Source: Bacteroidales bacterium
GTDB lineage: Bacteria > Bacteroidota > Bacteroidia > Bacteroidales > Tenuifilaceae
Direction: 5' to 3'
NCBI GenBank assembly: GCA_008933525.1
Contig: WBUV01000003.1
Location: 1-22,105, forward strand
DNA: 22,105 nt
Under the pieces are notes generated by a model. That model was not told the origin of the DNA. It worked only from the letters and a program-made list of their open reading frames with translations, and did no database searches. Position 1 is the stretch's first letter; every line of letters begins with the position of its first letter. Position numbers and translations under genes: made by a program. This document shows, one piece after another, positions 6,594-15,400 of this stretch.

Positions 6594-9008
6594 CTAGTAC
6601 AATTTTGGATATCGCTTTGGATTAGCCTCATGCATTAACTGATAGATTCCATCGAAAACATCCTCTGCATTTGGGTTTGAAAAGTAGTCGCCATCGGTTG
6701 AGAAAGCAGGACGGTGCTCCTTCGCAGTAATAGTCTTGGGAGCAGAATCTAAGTACTGATAGCCATTGCGTTCCTCAAGCACCTTCTGCATCATAAATGC
6801 AGTTGCTCCTCCAGGAACATCCTCATCAAAGAATACAACACGATTTGTTTTCTTAATCGATTCCAAAACAATATTTGGTAAATCGAACGGAAGTAATGTT
6901 TGAACATCTATCAACTCTACAGAGATGCCAAATTCGGCAAGTTGGTCAACCGCATCCTGAGCAATTCGAACACAACTGCCGTAGGTTACCAGTGTAACAT
7001 CGGTTCCTTCCTTAAGAATTTCAGGTATCCCCAACGGCACTTTGTACTCACCAATATTATCGGGCCTACGCTCCTTTAAACGATAGCCATTCAGCGGCTC
7101 AATAACCAAAGCGGGGTCGTCGGACTCGAGCAAAGTATTGTAGAATCCTGCGGCTTGCGTCATATTGCGCGGAACGCAAACGTATATTCCACGAATTGAG
7201 TTAATTACCATACTTAAAGGCGATCCAGAATGCCAAACACCCTCCAACCTATGGCCTCGTGTGCTGATTATCATAGGTGCCATTTGTCCACCCTTAGTTC
7301 TCCAACGAGTTGTTGCAACATCATCACTCATCGTTTGAAGCGCATAGAGCAGATAATCGAAATACTGAATTTCGGTTATTGGACGCATTCCACGGAAAGC
7401 AAGGCCTAATCCTTGACCAAGTATGGTGGCTTCGCGAATGCCGGTATCGGTAATTCTATTTTTACCATACTTCGACTGAATTCCCTCGTACGATTGGTTT
7501 ACGCCACCAATACCACCAACATCCTCACCGAATGCAACAACTAATGGATTTTTCTCAAATACCTTATCCCAATTATCACGAAGTATTTCTCTACCATTTA
7601 CCATTGGCGAATTCTCGGTGAACACAGGTTTTACTTCCTTAACTTTCCATGCAGCACGGTCGGTTTCACAGTAAAGATCTGAACTGTACCTATCGTATCC
7701 ATCCTTCTGATTCCTATCCAACCAAGCACTTAGGTCGGCTTGTAGTTTATCGCGCATTGTACAATCGGTGCAAACGTGACGTAGAATTTTCTTTGCCGCA
7801 CTCATGTTATCCTTACGGATAGGATTCTGTATCGCTTTTAGTTGATTTGTAATTATTCCAACCTTATCAACATGTTCGCGTTTACAGATACAGGAGCGAT
7901 TATCGATAATCTTTATAAGTTCGTCGCGCTCTTTTTTTACTGGCGATGTAAATGCATCCCAAGCATTATCGCGTGCAATTTTAGCATCATCAATGGCCTT
8001 TTGCTCAGTATCGGCAAGTTCTTGCTCCGTGGCAATTTTCTCCTTTACAATCCAATCGTGAAAGCGTCTATTACAATCAAACTCTTTTTCCCACTCAAGG
8101 CGTTCAGCAGATTTGTAACGCTCGTGCGAACCCGAAGTAGAGTGACCTTGCGGTTGAGTAATCTCTGTAACGTGAAAAACTACAGGCACGTGCTCCTTAC
8201 GAGCACGTTCAACACCTTCGGCGAAAGTTGCAATCATTGTTGGATAATCCCAACCTTTCACTTTGTATAGTATTATTCCTGTTGAATCCTTCTCCCCTTT
8301 CTCAAAACCTTTAAGAAGTTCAGAAATGCTTCCCTTTGCTGTTTGATACTCGCGAGGAACTGAAATTCCGTAACCATCGTCCCAAACAGCTAAGGCCATA
8401 GGAACTTGCATTACAGCAGCGGCATTCATTGTTTCCCAAAAATGTCCCTCAGATGTACTAGCATCGCCAATTGTACCAAAGGCAACTTCGTTTCCGCTAT
8501 TGCTAAACTTACTATACTTTGATAATTCCTTATTGTCTCTAAACAACTTTGAAGCCCATGCAAGCCCCAGCAAGCGTGGCATTTGTCCTGCCGTAGGTGA
8601 AATATCGGGTGTACTATTACGCTGTTTGGTTAAATCCTTCCATGTACCATCGTCATTCAAACTACGGGTGGCAAAGTGATTGTTAAAAGTACGTCCTGCA
8701 TTACCAGGGTTCAGCTTAACGTCGGTTTGACCGTAAAGCTGAGCAAAAAACTCCTCGGCGGAAAATGCGCCAACGGCCATCATAAAGGTTTGGTCGCGAT
8801 AGTAGCCCGAACGCCAATCGCCATCCTTATAGAATTTTGCCAGAGCAATTTGAGCCAACTCCTTACCATCACCAAAAATTCCAAATTTTGCCTTTCCGGT
8901 TAACACCTCTTTACGCCCCATCAAGCTAATTTGACGGCTAAGCGTAGCCAAATAGTAATCGTTTAAGATTTCCGCTTTCGAAAATTGAGATTTATTCTGT
9001 ATAGACAT
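6594..9008 (-). CDS. Fused E1 alpha/beta 2-oxoacid dehydrogenase (thiamine-diphosphate dependent)
   Basis: E1 component that decarboxylates a 2-oxoacid (pyruvate or branched-chain) and passes the acyl group to lipoyl-E2. The 804 residues fuse an alpha part (about 15-350) and a beta part (about 465-804), separated by a linker of about 115 residues. The alpha part keeps YRDQT (70-74) and the thiamine-diphosphate motif with canonical 26-residue spacing, but as GDA (181-183) and DD (210-211) in place of GDG and NN. The beta part has FGEDVGG (493-499) with the likely catalytic Glu495 and the closing DVQTLLPFD (701-709). The linker holds Cys 373, 375, 413 and 416. No E2 or E3 gene is nearby, so the substrate cannot be inferred from context. 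The gene has its own hairpin terminator and a plausible upstream promoter. Confidence 0.85.
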   Translation of the reverse strand: MSIQNKSQFSKAEILNDYYLATLSRQISLMGRKEVLTGKAKFGIFGDGKELAQIALAKFYKDGDWRSGYYRDQTFMMAVGAFSAEEFFAQLYGQTDVKLNPGNAGRTFNNHFATRSLNDDGTWKDLTKQRNSTPDISPTAGQMPRLLGLAWASKLFRDNKELSKYSKFSNSGNEVAFGTIGDASTSEGHFWETMNAAAVMQVPMALAVWDDGYGISVPREYQTAKGSISELLKGFEKGEKDSTGIILYKVKGWDYPTMIATFAEGVERARKEHVPVVFHVTEITQPQGHSTSGSHERYKSAERLEWEKEFDCNRRFHDWIVKEKIATEQELADTEQKAIDDAKIARDNAWDAFTSPVKKERDELIKIIDNRSCICKREHVDKVGIITNQLKAIQNPIRKDNMSAAKKILRHVCTDCTMRDKLQADLSAWLDRNQKDGYDRYSSDLYCETDRAAWKVKEVKPVFTENSPMVNGREILRDNWDKVFEKNPLVVAFGEDVGGIGGVNQSYEGIQSKYGKNRITDTGIREATILGQGLGLAFRGMRPITEIQYFDYLLYALQTMSDDVATTRWRTKGGQMAPMIISTRGHRLEGVWHSGSPLSMVINSIRGIYVCVPRNMTQAAGFYNTLLESDDPALVIEPLNGYRLKERRPDNIGEYKVPLGIPEILKEGTDVTLVTYGSCVRIAQDAVDQLAEFGISVELIDVQTLLPFDLPNIVLESIKKTNRVVFFDEDVPGGATAFMMQKVLEERNGYQYLDSAPKTITAKEHRPAFSTDGDYFSNPNAEDVFDGIYQLMHEANPKRYPKLY

Positions 9009-9106
9009 ATCAATTTATTTTATTTAATAGGCTTTTTGACTTAGAAAACAACAAAACGGCAAGTTTGTTCTTTTCCGAACAAAAAGAATTCAATACCAAT
9101 AAAATA

Positions 9107-9138
9107 CAAAGACATAAAATTGATGAGCACTAAACCAA
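9107..9138 (-). promoter_or_regulatory. Possible promoter of the E1 dehydrogenase gene
   Basis: Read on the minus strand, TTG (9138-9136), 21 bp of spacer and TGTCTTTG (9114-9107) approximate the -33/-7 pair; the -7 has G where A is usual. Transcription would begin near 9101, giving a leader of about 92 nt. It lies in the 144 bp between the dehydrogenase and the gene upstream of it. Confidence 0.4.
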
Positions 9139-9152
9139 TTAACATTAATATG

Positions 9153-9680
9153 CTAATCGACAAGTAAATTATTTGGTAGATCTTTAATAGGAACTTGAAC
9201 TGTGGATTTTATGGCATTGCTAGCGATACCATCGGGTAATAAGTATCCTGTTATTGATATATTATCACCATCAACCCGAACAACTCCATAGACAAATACG
9301 TCGGCAATAATTCCGGTTGACTTAAACAAACTTTCGTTAAGGCTTGAGTAAACCTTGAAACTTGGAAAATTGGCTAGCGACCAGCCCTGTTCCTCAAGTA
9401 GATGGTTCCCGCTATACTGCTCGATAACCATTATATTACTAATATCTCGCAAAGCAGCTATAATCTCATTTTGTATCACATGATTAAAACGAGAGACCTT
9501 ATCATCCTCTGTTCTAAACTGAAGTACAGCAAAATGAACCTTATATTTATTGGAATACTTAATAGTTAATTCGCTAACAAGTTTTGCAACAGCATTTTCA
9601 AGAGCTAAGTCGCTTTGAATATTGATAGGGTTACAAGTGATGGTTAGTAACAGAAAAAGGGATGTTATAAGTTTTTTCAT
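9153..9680 (-). CDS. FlgO/CsgG-like exported protein, probable lipoprotein
   Basis: A 175-residue exported protein. Residues 1-16 are a short positive N-terminus and hydrophobic stretch ending in LLTITC; Cys16 could be lipidated, although Thr at -1 is a poor lipobox. The mature part resembles the FlgO/CsgG-type domain: FAVLQF (50-55), then SRFNHVIQNEIIAAL (63-77), MVIEQ (84-88), HLLEEQG (93-99), a gap, and ADVFVYGVVRVDGDNISITGYLLPD (126-150). The strand-helix-strand order and the final 'yG.v...g..i.i...l' element are typical. Members of this group act in outer-membrane or periplasmic assemblies (flagellar outer membrane protein, curli export); the function here is unknown. A good promoter lies just upstream. 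It is shorter than CsgG and lacks an evident pore region. Confidence 0.6.
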   Translation of the reverse strand: MKKLITSLFLLLTITCNPINIQSDLALENAVAKLVSELTIKYSNKYKVHFAVLQFRTEDDKVSRFNHVIQNEIIAALRDISNIMVIEQYSGNHLLEEQGWSLANFPSFKVYSSLNESLFKSTGIIADVFVYGVVRVDGDNISITGYLLPDGIASNAIKSTVQVPIKDLPNNLLVD

Positions 9681-9705
9681 TTCACAAAAAGTGGTAATTC
9701 TTTAA

Positions 9706-9736
9706 CAAATTTAGCATACTTTCTGAAAAAACCAAA
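9706..9736 (-). promoter_or_regulatory. Promoter of the FlgO/CsgG-like gene
   Basis: On the minus strand, TTTG (9736-9733), exactly 19 bp of spacer and TAAATTTG (9713-9706) match the Bacteroidota consensus at every conserved position. Transcription would start near 9700, about 20 nt before the ATG at 9680. This is the best promoter match in the window. Confidence 0.65.
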
Positions 9737-9821
9737 TATTTACTAAAACATTTAAAGTGGTTTAGTGTTAATAGCAAATAAATATAAGCCGTTGAAATAA
9801 ACATTTTTTGATTAAACAAAA

Positions 9822-9829
9822 TACCTTTG
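9822..9829 (+). promoter_or_regulatory. -7 element of the Cys-rich miniprotein operon
   Basis: TACCTTTG is an exact TAnnTTTG match 13 bp before the ATG at 9843. The closest TTTG (9807-9810) is 11 bp upstream and a TTG (9792-9794) is 27 bp upstream; neither has the usual spacing. It is the only good promoter-like element in front of the gene. Confidence 0.4.
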
Positions 9830-9842
9830 CAGAAAAAAAAGG

Positions 9843-10076
9843 ATGGAGATTTTAAAACTTATTGCTTTAGCCTCAGGAATCTTATTTATTGCATTAGCAG
9901 GAATGGCTCTGAAAATTATATTCCATAAAAGTCATAAGTTTCCTGAAACATCAGCTGGACACAACAAAGAATTGAGAAAAAGGGGCGTTAGTTGCCCTCG
10001 ACACGACGAGATAAAGTGTTGGAGTAAAAAGCAAAACAACGGTTGCTCTACATGTTACGAGCATGCAAGGGATTAA
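9843..10076 (+). CDS. Membrane-anchored Cys-rich small protein, first of a tandem pair
   Basis: A 77-residue protein with one N-terminal membrane helix (about 4-27) and a basic, soluble tail with four cysteines: C51, then C59, C68 and C71, with histidines at 54 and 74. The arrangement C-x7-C-x8-C-x2-C suggests binding of a metal or an iron-sulphur species. Its anchor, MEILKLIALASGILFIALAG, is clearly related to that of the next gene, while the tails differ. The layout (short membrane anchor, small Cys tail, next to apbE) resembles NqrM, a maturation factor of the Na+-NQR complex, but I do not see the NqrM signature clearly, so this is inference. It is 30 bp from the next gene, in the same operon. 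Confidence 0.65.
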   Translation: MEILKLIALASGILFIALAGMALKIIFHKSHKFPETSAGHNKELRKRGVSCPRHDEIKCWSKKQNNGCSTCYEHARD

Positions 10077-10106
10077 ACACAGTTATAATTTAAACACAGA
10101 AGCTAA

Positions 10107-10298
10107 ATGGCTATTCTAAAGTTAATTCTTCTTACTGTAGTTGTTATTGCTATAGTTTTTTTAGGCTTATCGCTTAAAGTATTATTGGGAAAAACAAAAA
10201 AATCCGAATGCAAAAGCGACAATTCCGATGTAGGATACTCCTGTGGTTGTGGAGGTGGCGGTAATTGCAGCACAAACGGTGCAAAAAAAGGTTTTTAA
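10107..10298 (+). CDS. Membrane-anchored Cys/Gly-rich small protein, second of a tandem pair
   Basis: A 63-residue protein with an N-terminal membrane helix (about 4-27) and a short tail containing Cys 35, 46, 48 and 54 within a glycine-rich stretch (SCGCGGGGNC, 45-54). The anchor MAILKLILLTVVVIAIVFLG shares the M-x-ILKLI opening and the L-x-LK-(I/V)-(I/L) exit of the previous protein, so the two are paralogs with diverged tails. The CGCGG tail is the part most like NqrM-type maturation proteins. The stop lies 3 bp from the stop of the convergent apbE. No known domain can be assigned with confidence; metal or iron-sulphur handling at the inner membrane is the leading idea. Confidence 0.65.
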   Translation: MAILKLILLTVVVIAIVFLGLSLKVLLGKTKKSECKSDNSDVGYSCGCGGGGNCSTNGAKKGF

Positions 10299-10301
10299 AC
10301 G

Positions 10302-11300
10302 CTATTGTTTATCTACAGTCTGCAAACCCTTACTTACCCAAACGCTGTATTTGCCATCGTTATCGGAATATATAAGATAAGCTTCTACATGAGGGTTTGA
10401 GTTGATAAAATTGATACTCCATTTGAGGCCATTAACCATAAAAGCTGTAGCAAGCGCATCGGCACGGGCAGCAGTTGGTGCAATAACTGTTGCGCTTAGC
10501 AATGAGTTAAGTTCTGGAAATCCTGTTTTGGGGTTAATAGTGTGAGAATACTTAAACCCATCGACCTCAATAAACTTTCTATAATTCCCCGAAGTTGCCA
10601 GTCCACGCCCACCAGTTAAAGGTATTTTTGTTTGAATATCTTCACCGGGAATGGCATTTTCGACTGGTTTATCGAGCCCAACAACCCAACTTGTACCTCT
10701 ACTATTTATTCCGTTAGCACATATCTCACCACCAACTTCAACCAAAAAATTTCTAACACCTTTCGATTTCAGGAAATTGGCAATTACATCAACAGTATAG
10801 CCTTGAGCAATTGCATTTACATCAATCTGTACCTCTTGTTTGTATTTAATTAGGGTTAATCCATCTAATTTAAGATGATACATCCCTATAAGAGGCAGTA
10901 ACGAACGAACCTTAGCCGAATCGATTCCTTTAACCTTGTCCTTCCCAAATCCAATTGCACGAATAACAGGTCCAACAGTAATATCGAAAGCACCCTGAGT
11001 TTCATTGTACACCGAATCGGAAATAACAAAAACCTCAGCAAGGAGTGAATCAATTGTAGATATTTCGTTTCGATTGAATTTTGATATTATTGAACTGTCG
11101 TTATAAACAGACATAGAGTTATCAATAACAAAGAATATTGAATCGAAGTTTGCAGAGAAGTTTCGATTCAATGAGTCGTAATAAGTAATACTAAAAGTGG
11201 TACCTTGTGCAAATCCATCAACCTGAATATACTCTTTGGGCTTTGGAGTGCATGAACTTATTAGTATAATCAAAGAAACTAACCAGAAAAAAATTCGCAT
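10302..11300 (-). CDS. apbE: FAD:protein FMN transferase (ApbE), lipoprotein
   Basis: Attaches FMN covalently to Thr or Ser of exported flavoproteins, classically NqrB/NqrC or RnfG/RnfD. The 332 residues begin with a lipoprotein signal ending LISSC (Cys17), so the enzyme is membrane-tethered outside the cytoplasm. Family motifs in order: GTTFSITYY (33-41), FDITVGP (105-111), DVNAIAQGYTVD (160-171, counterpart of the usual LGGIAKGYAVD), VEVGGEI (187-193), HTINPKTG (253-260) and the metal-binding TAARADALATA (276-286). Length is normal. It starts 22 bp after the PorP/SprF stop on the same strand, so read-through from the adhesin/PorP genes is likely, and it ends 3 bp from the convergent Cys-rich miniprotein gene. 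The flavoprotein substrate is not in the window. Confidence 0.92.
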   Translation of the reverse strand: MRIFFWLVSLIILISSCTPKPKEYIQVDGFAQGTTFSITYYDSLNRNFSANFDSIFFVIDNSMSVYNDSSIISKFNRNEISTIDSLLAEVFVISDSVYNETQGAFDITVGPVIRAIGFGKDKVKGIDSAKVRSLLPLIGMYHLKLDGLTLIKYKQEVQIDVNAIAQGYTVDVIANFLKSKGVRNFLVEVGGEICANGINSRGTSWVVGLDKPVENAIPGEDIQTKIPLTGGRGLATSGNYRKFIEVDGFKYSHTINPKTGFPELNSLLSATVIAPTAARADALATAFMVNGLKWSINFINSNPHVEAYLIYSDNDGKYSVWVSKGLQTVDKQ

Positions 11301-11322
11301 GTTAATCGGTTTATAAAGTAAT

Positions 11323-12300
11323 CTAGAATGTTGGACAAGGAATGGACTTCCACTTTTTCTTTGTGCTCACCTTGAATTCGTATATCATAGATATCTCGTG
11401 TGATCCACCTGAGTTTAGTCCAAGTCTTGATATCGTAAAATCGTAACTATATCCAATGCTTATTTGCTCCCATTTGTAACCAACCATAAATGCAAGAGCA
11501 TCAACCCTACGGGAGGTGTTCCCTTTTGGCATTCCTCTCCACCAAACACCAAAACTAATAGGTTCAGAATACCAGTATAGCCCCAAATCGAGTTGCCTGT
11601 AAATATCCTGAATACGGAAATTGAATGCAAATGTAATAGACTCCTCTATCTTACTCATCATAAAACCCTTAGTAATGTACCGGTATCCACCATAAAACGA
11701 GTACTTAGGAGGAGTTCTAGAGTTGTCGTTGTAAAAGGATGCAACAGGCCTAAGCATATGATCCCAAGTTGCACCAAACCACACATTGTCGGAGTAAGCC
11801 AGAATTGAAGTAGCAACATCGATATCCCATACCGCATTATTACCGGGCTGTGTAACCGATGGTAATTCAGAAAAAAGCTGATCGCCAAAGATTAACTTGC
11901 TATAATCAATAGATATTTGCTGTAAATAGAAGGCTAAACCTGGCCGAATGTGCCAGTCAGAAACAGGCGTAAAATCGTACGAGTAAAGTGTTCCAAATTT
12001 AGTGTTTCCAAGATTACCAGCACCAGCCTGATCGCGAACAGCAACAAAACCCAGTCCGCTTCTAAACGCAATGAAATTATGATCCCACGATAAACTAAAA
12101 GTGTTAAACGATCCGGGAATAGATGTCCACTGGTTCCTATAGTTGGCTACAGTACGGTAACCAGCAATACCTCCAGCAAACGATGGAGATAAGAAGAGTG
12201 GACTTGCATAGAACTGTGTAAAATGTGGATCCTGTGCACTTGCAGCACCACAAAATAAAAACAGTAAAATGGCAACTATATGTTTTTTAAAATAGCTCAA
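11323..12300 (-). CDS. PorP/SprF family type IX secretion outer-membrane protein
   Basis: Outer-membrane beta-barrel protein of the PorP/SprF family, needed in several Bacteroidota for secretion or surface attachment of partner T9SS substrates. The 325 residues start with a clear signal peptide (ASA before Gln23). The family opening QDPHFTQFYASPLFLSPSFAGG (23-44) is nearly textbook, followed by many alternating-hydrophobicity strands and aromatic residues (YRNQW at 54-58, GYKWEQISIGYSYDFTIS near the end). It lies 121 bp downstream of the giant adhesin gene on the same strand. A PorP/SprF gene directly after a giant PKD/gliding-type protein is a common pairing, and the adhesin is its likely client. 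A TATTTTTG (12380-12373, minus) could serve as an internal promoter, but no properly spaced -33 accompanies it. Confidence 0.9.
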   Translation of the reverse strand: MSYFKKHIVAILLFLFCGAASAQDPHFTQFYASPLFLSPSFAGGIAGYRTVANYRNQWTSIPGSFNTFSLSWDHNFIAFRSGLGFVAVRDQAGAGNLGNTKFGTLYSYDFTPVSDWHIRPGLAFYLQQISIDYSKLIFGDQLFSELPSVTQPGNNAVWDIDVATSILAYSDNVWFGATWDHMLRPVASFYNDNSRTPPKYSFYGGYRYITKGFMMSKIEESITFAFNFRIQDIYRQLDLGLYWYSEPISFGVWWRGMPKGNTSRRVDALAFMVGYKWEQISIGYSYDFTISRLGLNSGGSHEISMIYEFKVSTKKKWKSIPCPTF

Positions 12301-12421
12301 TACTCTTATGTAAAATAGTTAAAAAAACTCTGATCCATGAAATATAGTGCTTTCATCACACTTAAAACGGTACAAAAATAAAAATTAAAGTAAACAATAA
12401 TCCATAACAAATCAAAACTCC

Positions 12422-15400
12422 CTACCTCAACAATGTTACACTTCCTTTCATATCAAAGGTCTTTCCATTAGTAAACTTACCAATGGCTCTCCACATATAA
12501 ACTCCTTGTTCTGCTATTTTTCCGTTGATAAAACCATCCCAGCCAACTTTTACATCGGTGGAAGTAAACACTTGTTCACCCCAACGCGAGAAAATCATTA
12601 GTTTATAATCGACTACACCATAGTGGTATGGATGGAATACCTCATTCTTGTAATCTAAATCATCGTAAACACCACCATTTGATACTGTATTAGGCTTAAA
12701 AGCATTGGGGAATTTAAGCAGACCCGATCCTTCGACCCAAACAGCGGGGAACTTTGAAATTGAATCGATACAAGTGGCAACAACATCACCATTAATATTC
12801 TTGTACTCCATGTATGCCCATAGTGCTATACGGAACTCGCCAATTTTTGTGTAAGTATGAATTGGATCTCTCTCGTCGGTTTGGAATCCATCGCCCATAT
12901 CCCACAAGCATCGCGAGTAACTAGTTGATGTGTTAAAGGCATGCACAGTGGCATCGGGAAGCATAACACGAACTGGGTAAACTTGGAAATTGGCATCTGG
13001 ATTTTGGTAAACTCTAAATATCTTATAGTAAAAACGTTGACCTCCATCGCCATTTACCGTTAACTTAACAGTGTAATAACCAGGTTCAGTGTAGGTATGA
13101 ATTGGCTCTGGTTCCACAGAGGTGGTTCCATCGCCAAACTCCCAGAAAAACGATTCGGCATACTGAGTTGCGTTGATAAAGTGAACCTCCATTGGCGAAC
13201 AAGCCGAGTCGATATTACTAGTAAAAAAAGGAATAGGGTTTGGAGGCAATAGGTAAACAAAACTTGAGGTGGAGTCCTTACAGTTTGGACTATTAATTAC
13301 AAGGCTAATATTGTACTTATAGTCGTTGCTCTTTGGCCCCCACGATAAATAGGTGTGGGTTCCAGGATTCTTAAGGTTCGAGAAAGTATTATCGTTAAAT
13401 GTCCATGAGTAAGTCCAATTATCAGCGGCAGGGTTTGATTGGTTGTAAACATCAAACGTAGCATCGGGGAACACCTTAAGAGGTGGATCCAACGCTATGT
13501 GAGCAACAGGTGTTGCCCAAACGGTTACAGGTTGAATTGTATCGTGAAAACAATCAAATTCTGATGTTGCACTCAAACTAACATTAAACACCTTATCATT
13601 CTCCGTTAAATTTATAAACCGATGCTTTGGCGATGGGAACGATGAGGTTACTCCATTATCGAAATCCCAACGGTAGTAGTAAGCATTGGTTGATGTATTT
13701 TGCAATGTGACCTCGAAAGGATTACATGCAGCCCAGCCTGGATTTGCATTAAACTTAGCAACCACCTCGGGGTATACATATACGGTTTGCGATATTGAGT
13801 CGTCGCAACCAAACTCAGTAACTGTTTTAAGTTTTATTTGATATGGCTCTGTATTGCTACTATTCAAGTTGCGGAAAGTATGATTCATATTAGCCATACT
13901 CGTGGTGGTTGAATCGGAGCCATCGCCAAAGTCAAACATATTTGTTAGGTTTGTACCTATCGAGTTATTTTGAATTTCGACTGGGAACGGAGGACACGAA
14001 ATATAATCGCCAGTTAGCTCCATCGAAGCAAAAGGACGTGGATGAACTACAATGTTATGAGTTATTGAGTCCTTACAACCATAAACACTTATAGCCCTCA
14101 ACTTTACAGTAAATGTGCTATCCTGAGTTTTCGAGGTATTTATATACTGTATGGCAGGATTAACGTCCAACGAATTTACCCCATTTCCTAAATTCCAGAA
14201 ATAAGTATCCGTAGAATTATTTACCGAAACTGTTTGATTCGTAATGGTTACATTATGAGGATGACAACCTTGGAAATCTGTATTAAAGTCAGGATAAATA
14301 TGCGGGAACACTTTAATTGGTAACTTCATGGAATCGATACAGGTAGAATCATTCACATAACTTGTACGAAGAGTAATAGTTGGAGATAAAACAACAGGTG
14401 GCGTATTGGTAGAATTTATATAAGTATGCGAAGTTGGTTGTTCCGTATAAATATTCGGAGTACCATCTCCAAATTCCCACCTATACTTATAAAGTGGTGA
14501 CACCGATGAGTTGTTAAGATCAACCGTAAGAGGAGTACATCCCTCAAATTTATTCCATTGAAAATCGGTCTTTACCAAAGGATAAACAGTTATTTCGGTG
14601 CTATCCTTACTATTACAGCCGAATTTGTTTGTAGCGGTTAATTTTACTTTGAATACTTGTGACTGATCCTTGTATACATGACTAAATGTACGACTGGCAG
14701 GAGTAGTTTCGGCCGAAGCCCCACCATCGCCAAAGTCCCATATGTAAGATGCAAGACCCGAAGAATTATTTGTGAAATTAATTGTAAGAGGATTACAACC
14801 AGCAAGTTTATCCACATCAAATTGAGAAACAACCCTAGGATAAATCACAATTGTTTGTTTAATCGAGTCGGAGCAGCCTGTTATAGAATCGCGACTTACC
14901 AGTTTTATTGTATCGGTAAGGATGTCGTTAAGCGTAGCATTATCGAACGGGTGTGTAAGCTGATTAGAAGTCTTAGTTACAGCAGAGCCGTTATAGAAAG
15001 TTGTCCAGAAGTACTTATTTCCGTTAAGCGATGTATTGGTAATATCCAAATCAAAAGGAGTACACTGCGACTGCTGTGCAAACACAAATCCTGCCTCAAC
15101 CTTTGGGTGAACAGTTACAGGTATAAATTGCTTACGAGTACAGCCTTTAGGATTAACTGCAGTAACAGTAACATTCCTTGTTATACTAGCCGGATCGCGA
15201 TTAATAAAAATGTGCTGAACATCATTGAATCCGGTACTTGCACCCGATTGTCCATCGTTAAAATCCCATGTATAATTAAGCGTACCACCGGTGGACAAGT
15301 TATCAAAATTGATCGGCAAATCGGAACAAACTGCTGCAGGAATTGGCGAAAAATTTAAGCGCAATTCTGGTAGCACAGTTACGGTTTTTGGTGTTGAAGT

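Noticed and set aside
7842..8270. A 142-codon plus-strand frame inside the E1 gene
   Set aside because: It lies wholly opposite a well-conserved dehydrogenase and has no recognisable domain.
9843..10076. Calling the miniproteins FeoB-associated Cys-rich proteins or NqrM outright
   Set aside because: There is no feoB gene nearby, and the cysteine spacing does not give a clear NqrM signature; only a similarity of layout can be claimed.
14678..15358. A 226-codon plus-strand reading frame opposite the PKD array
   Set aside because: It is the complement of the repetitive adhesin coding sequence; the translation is rich in Cys, Arg, Ile and Asn with no domain pattern, while the minus-strand frame is continuous and module-structured.
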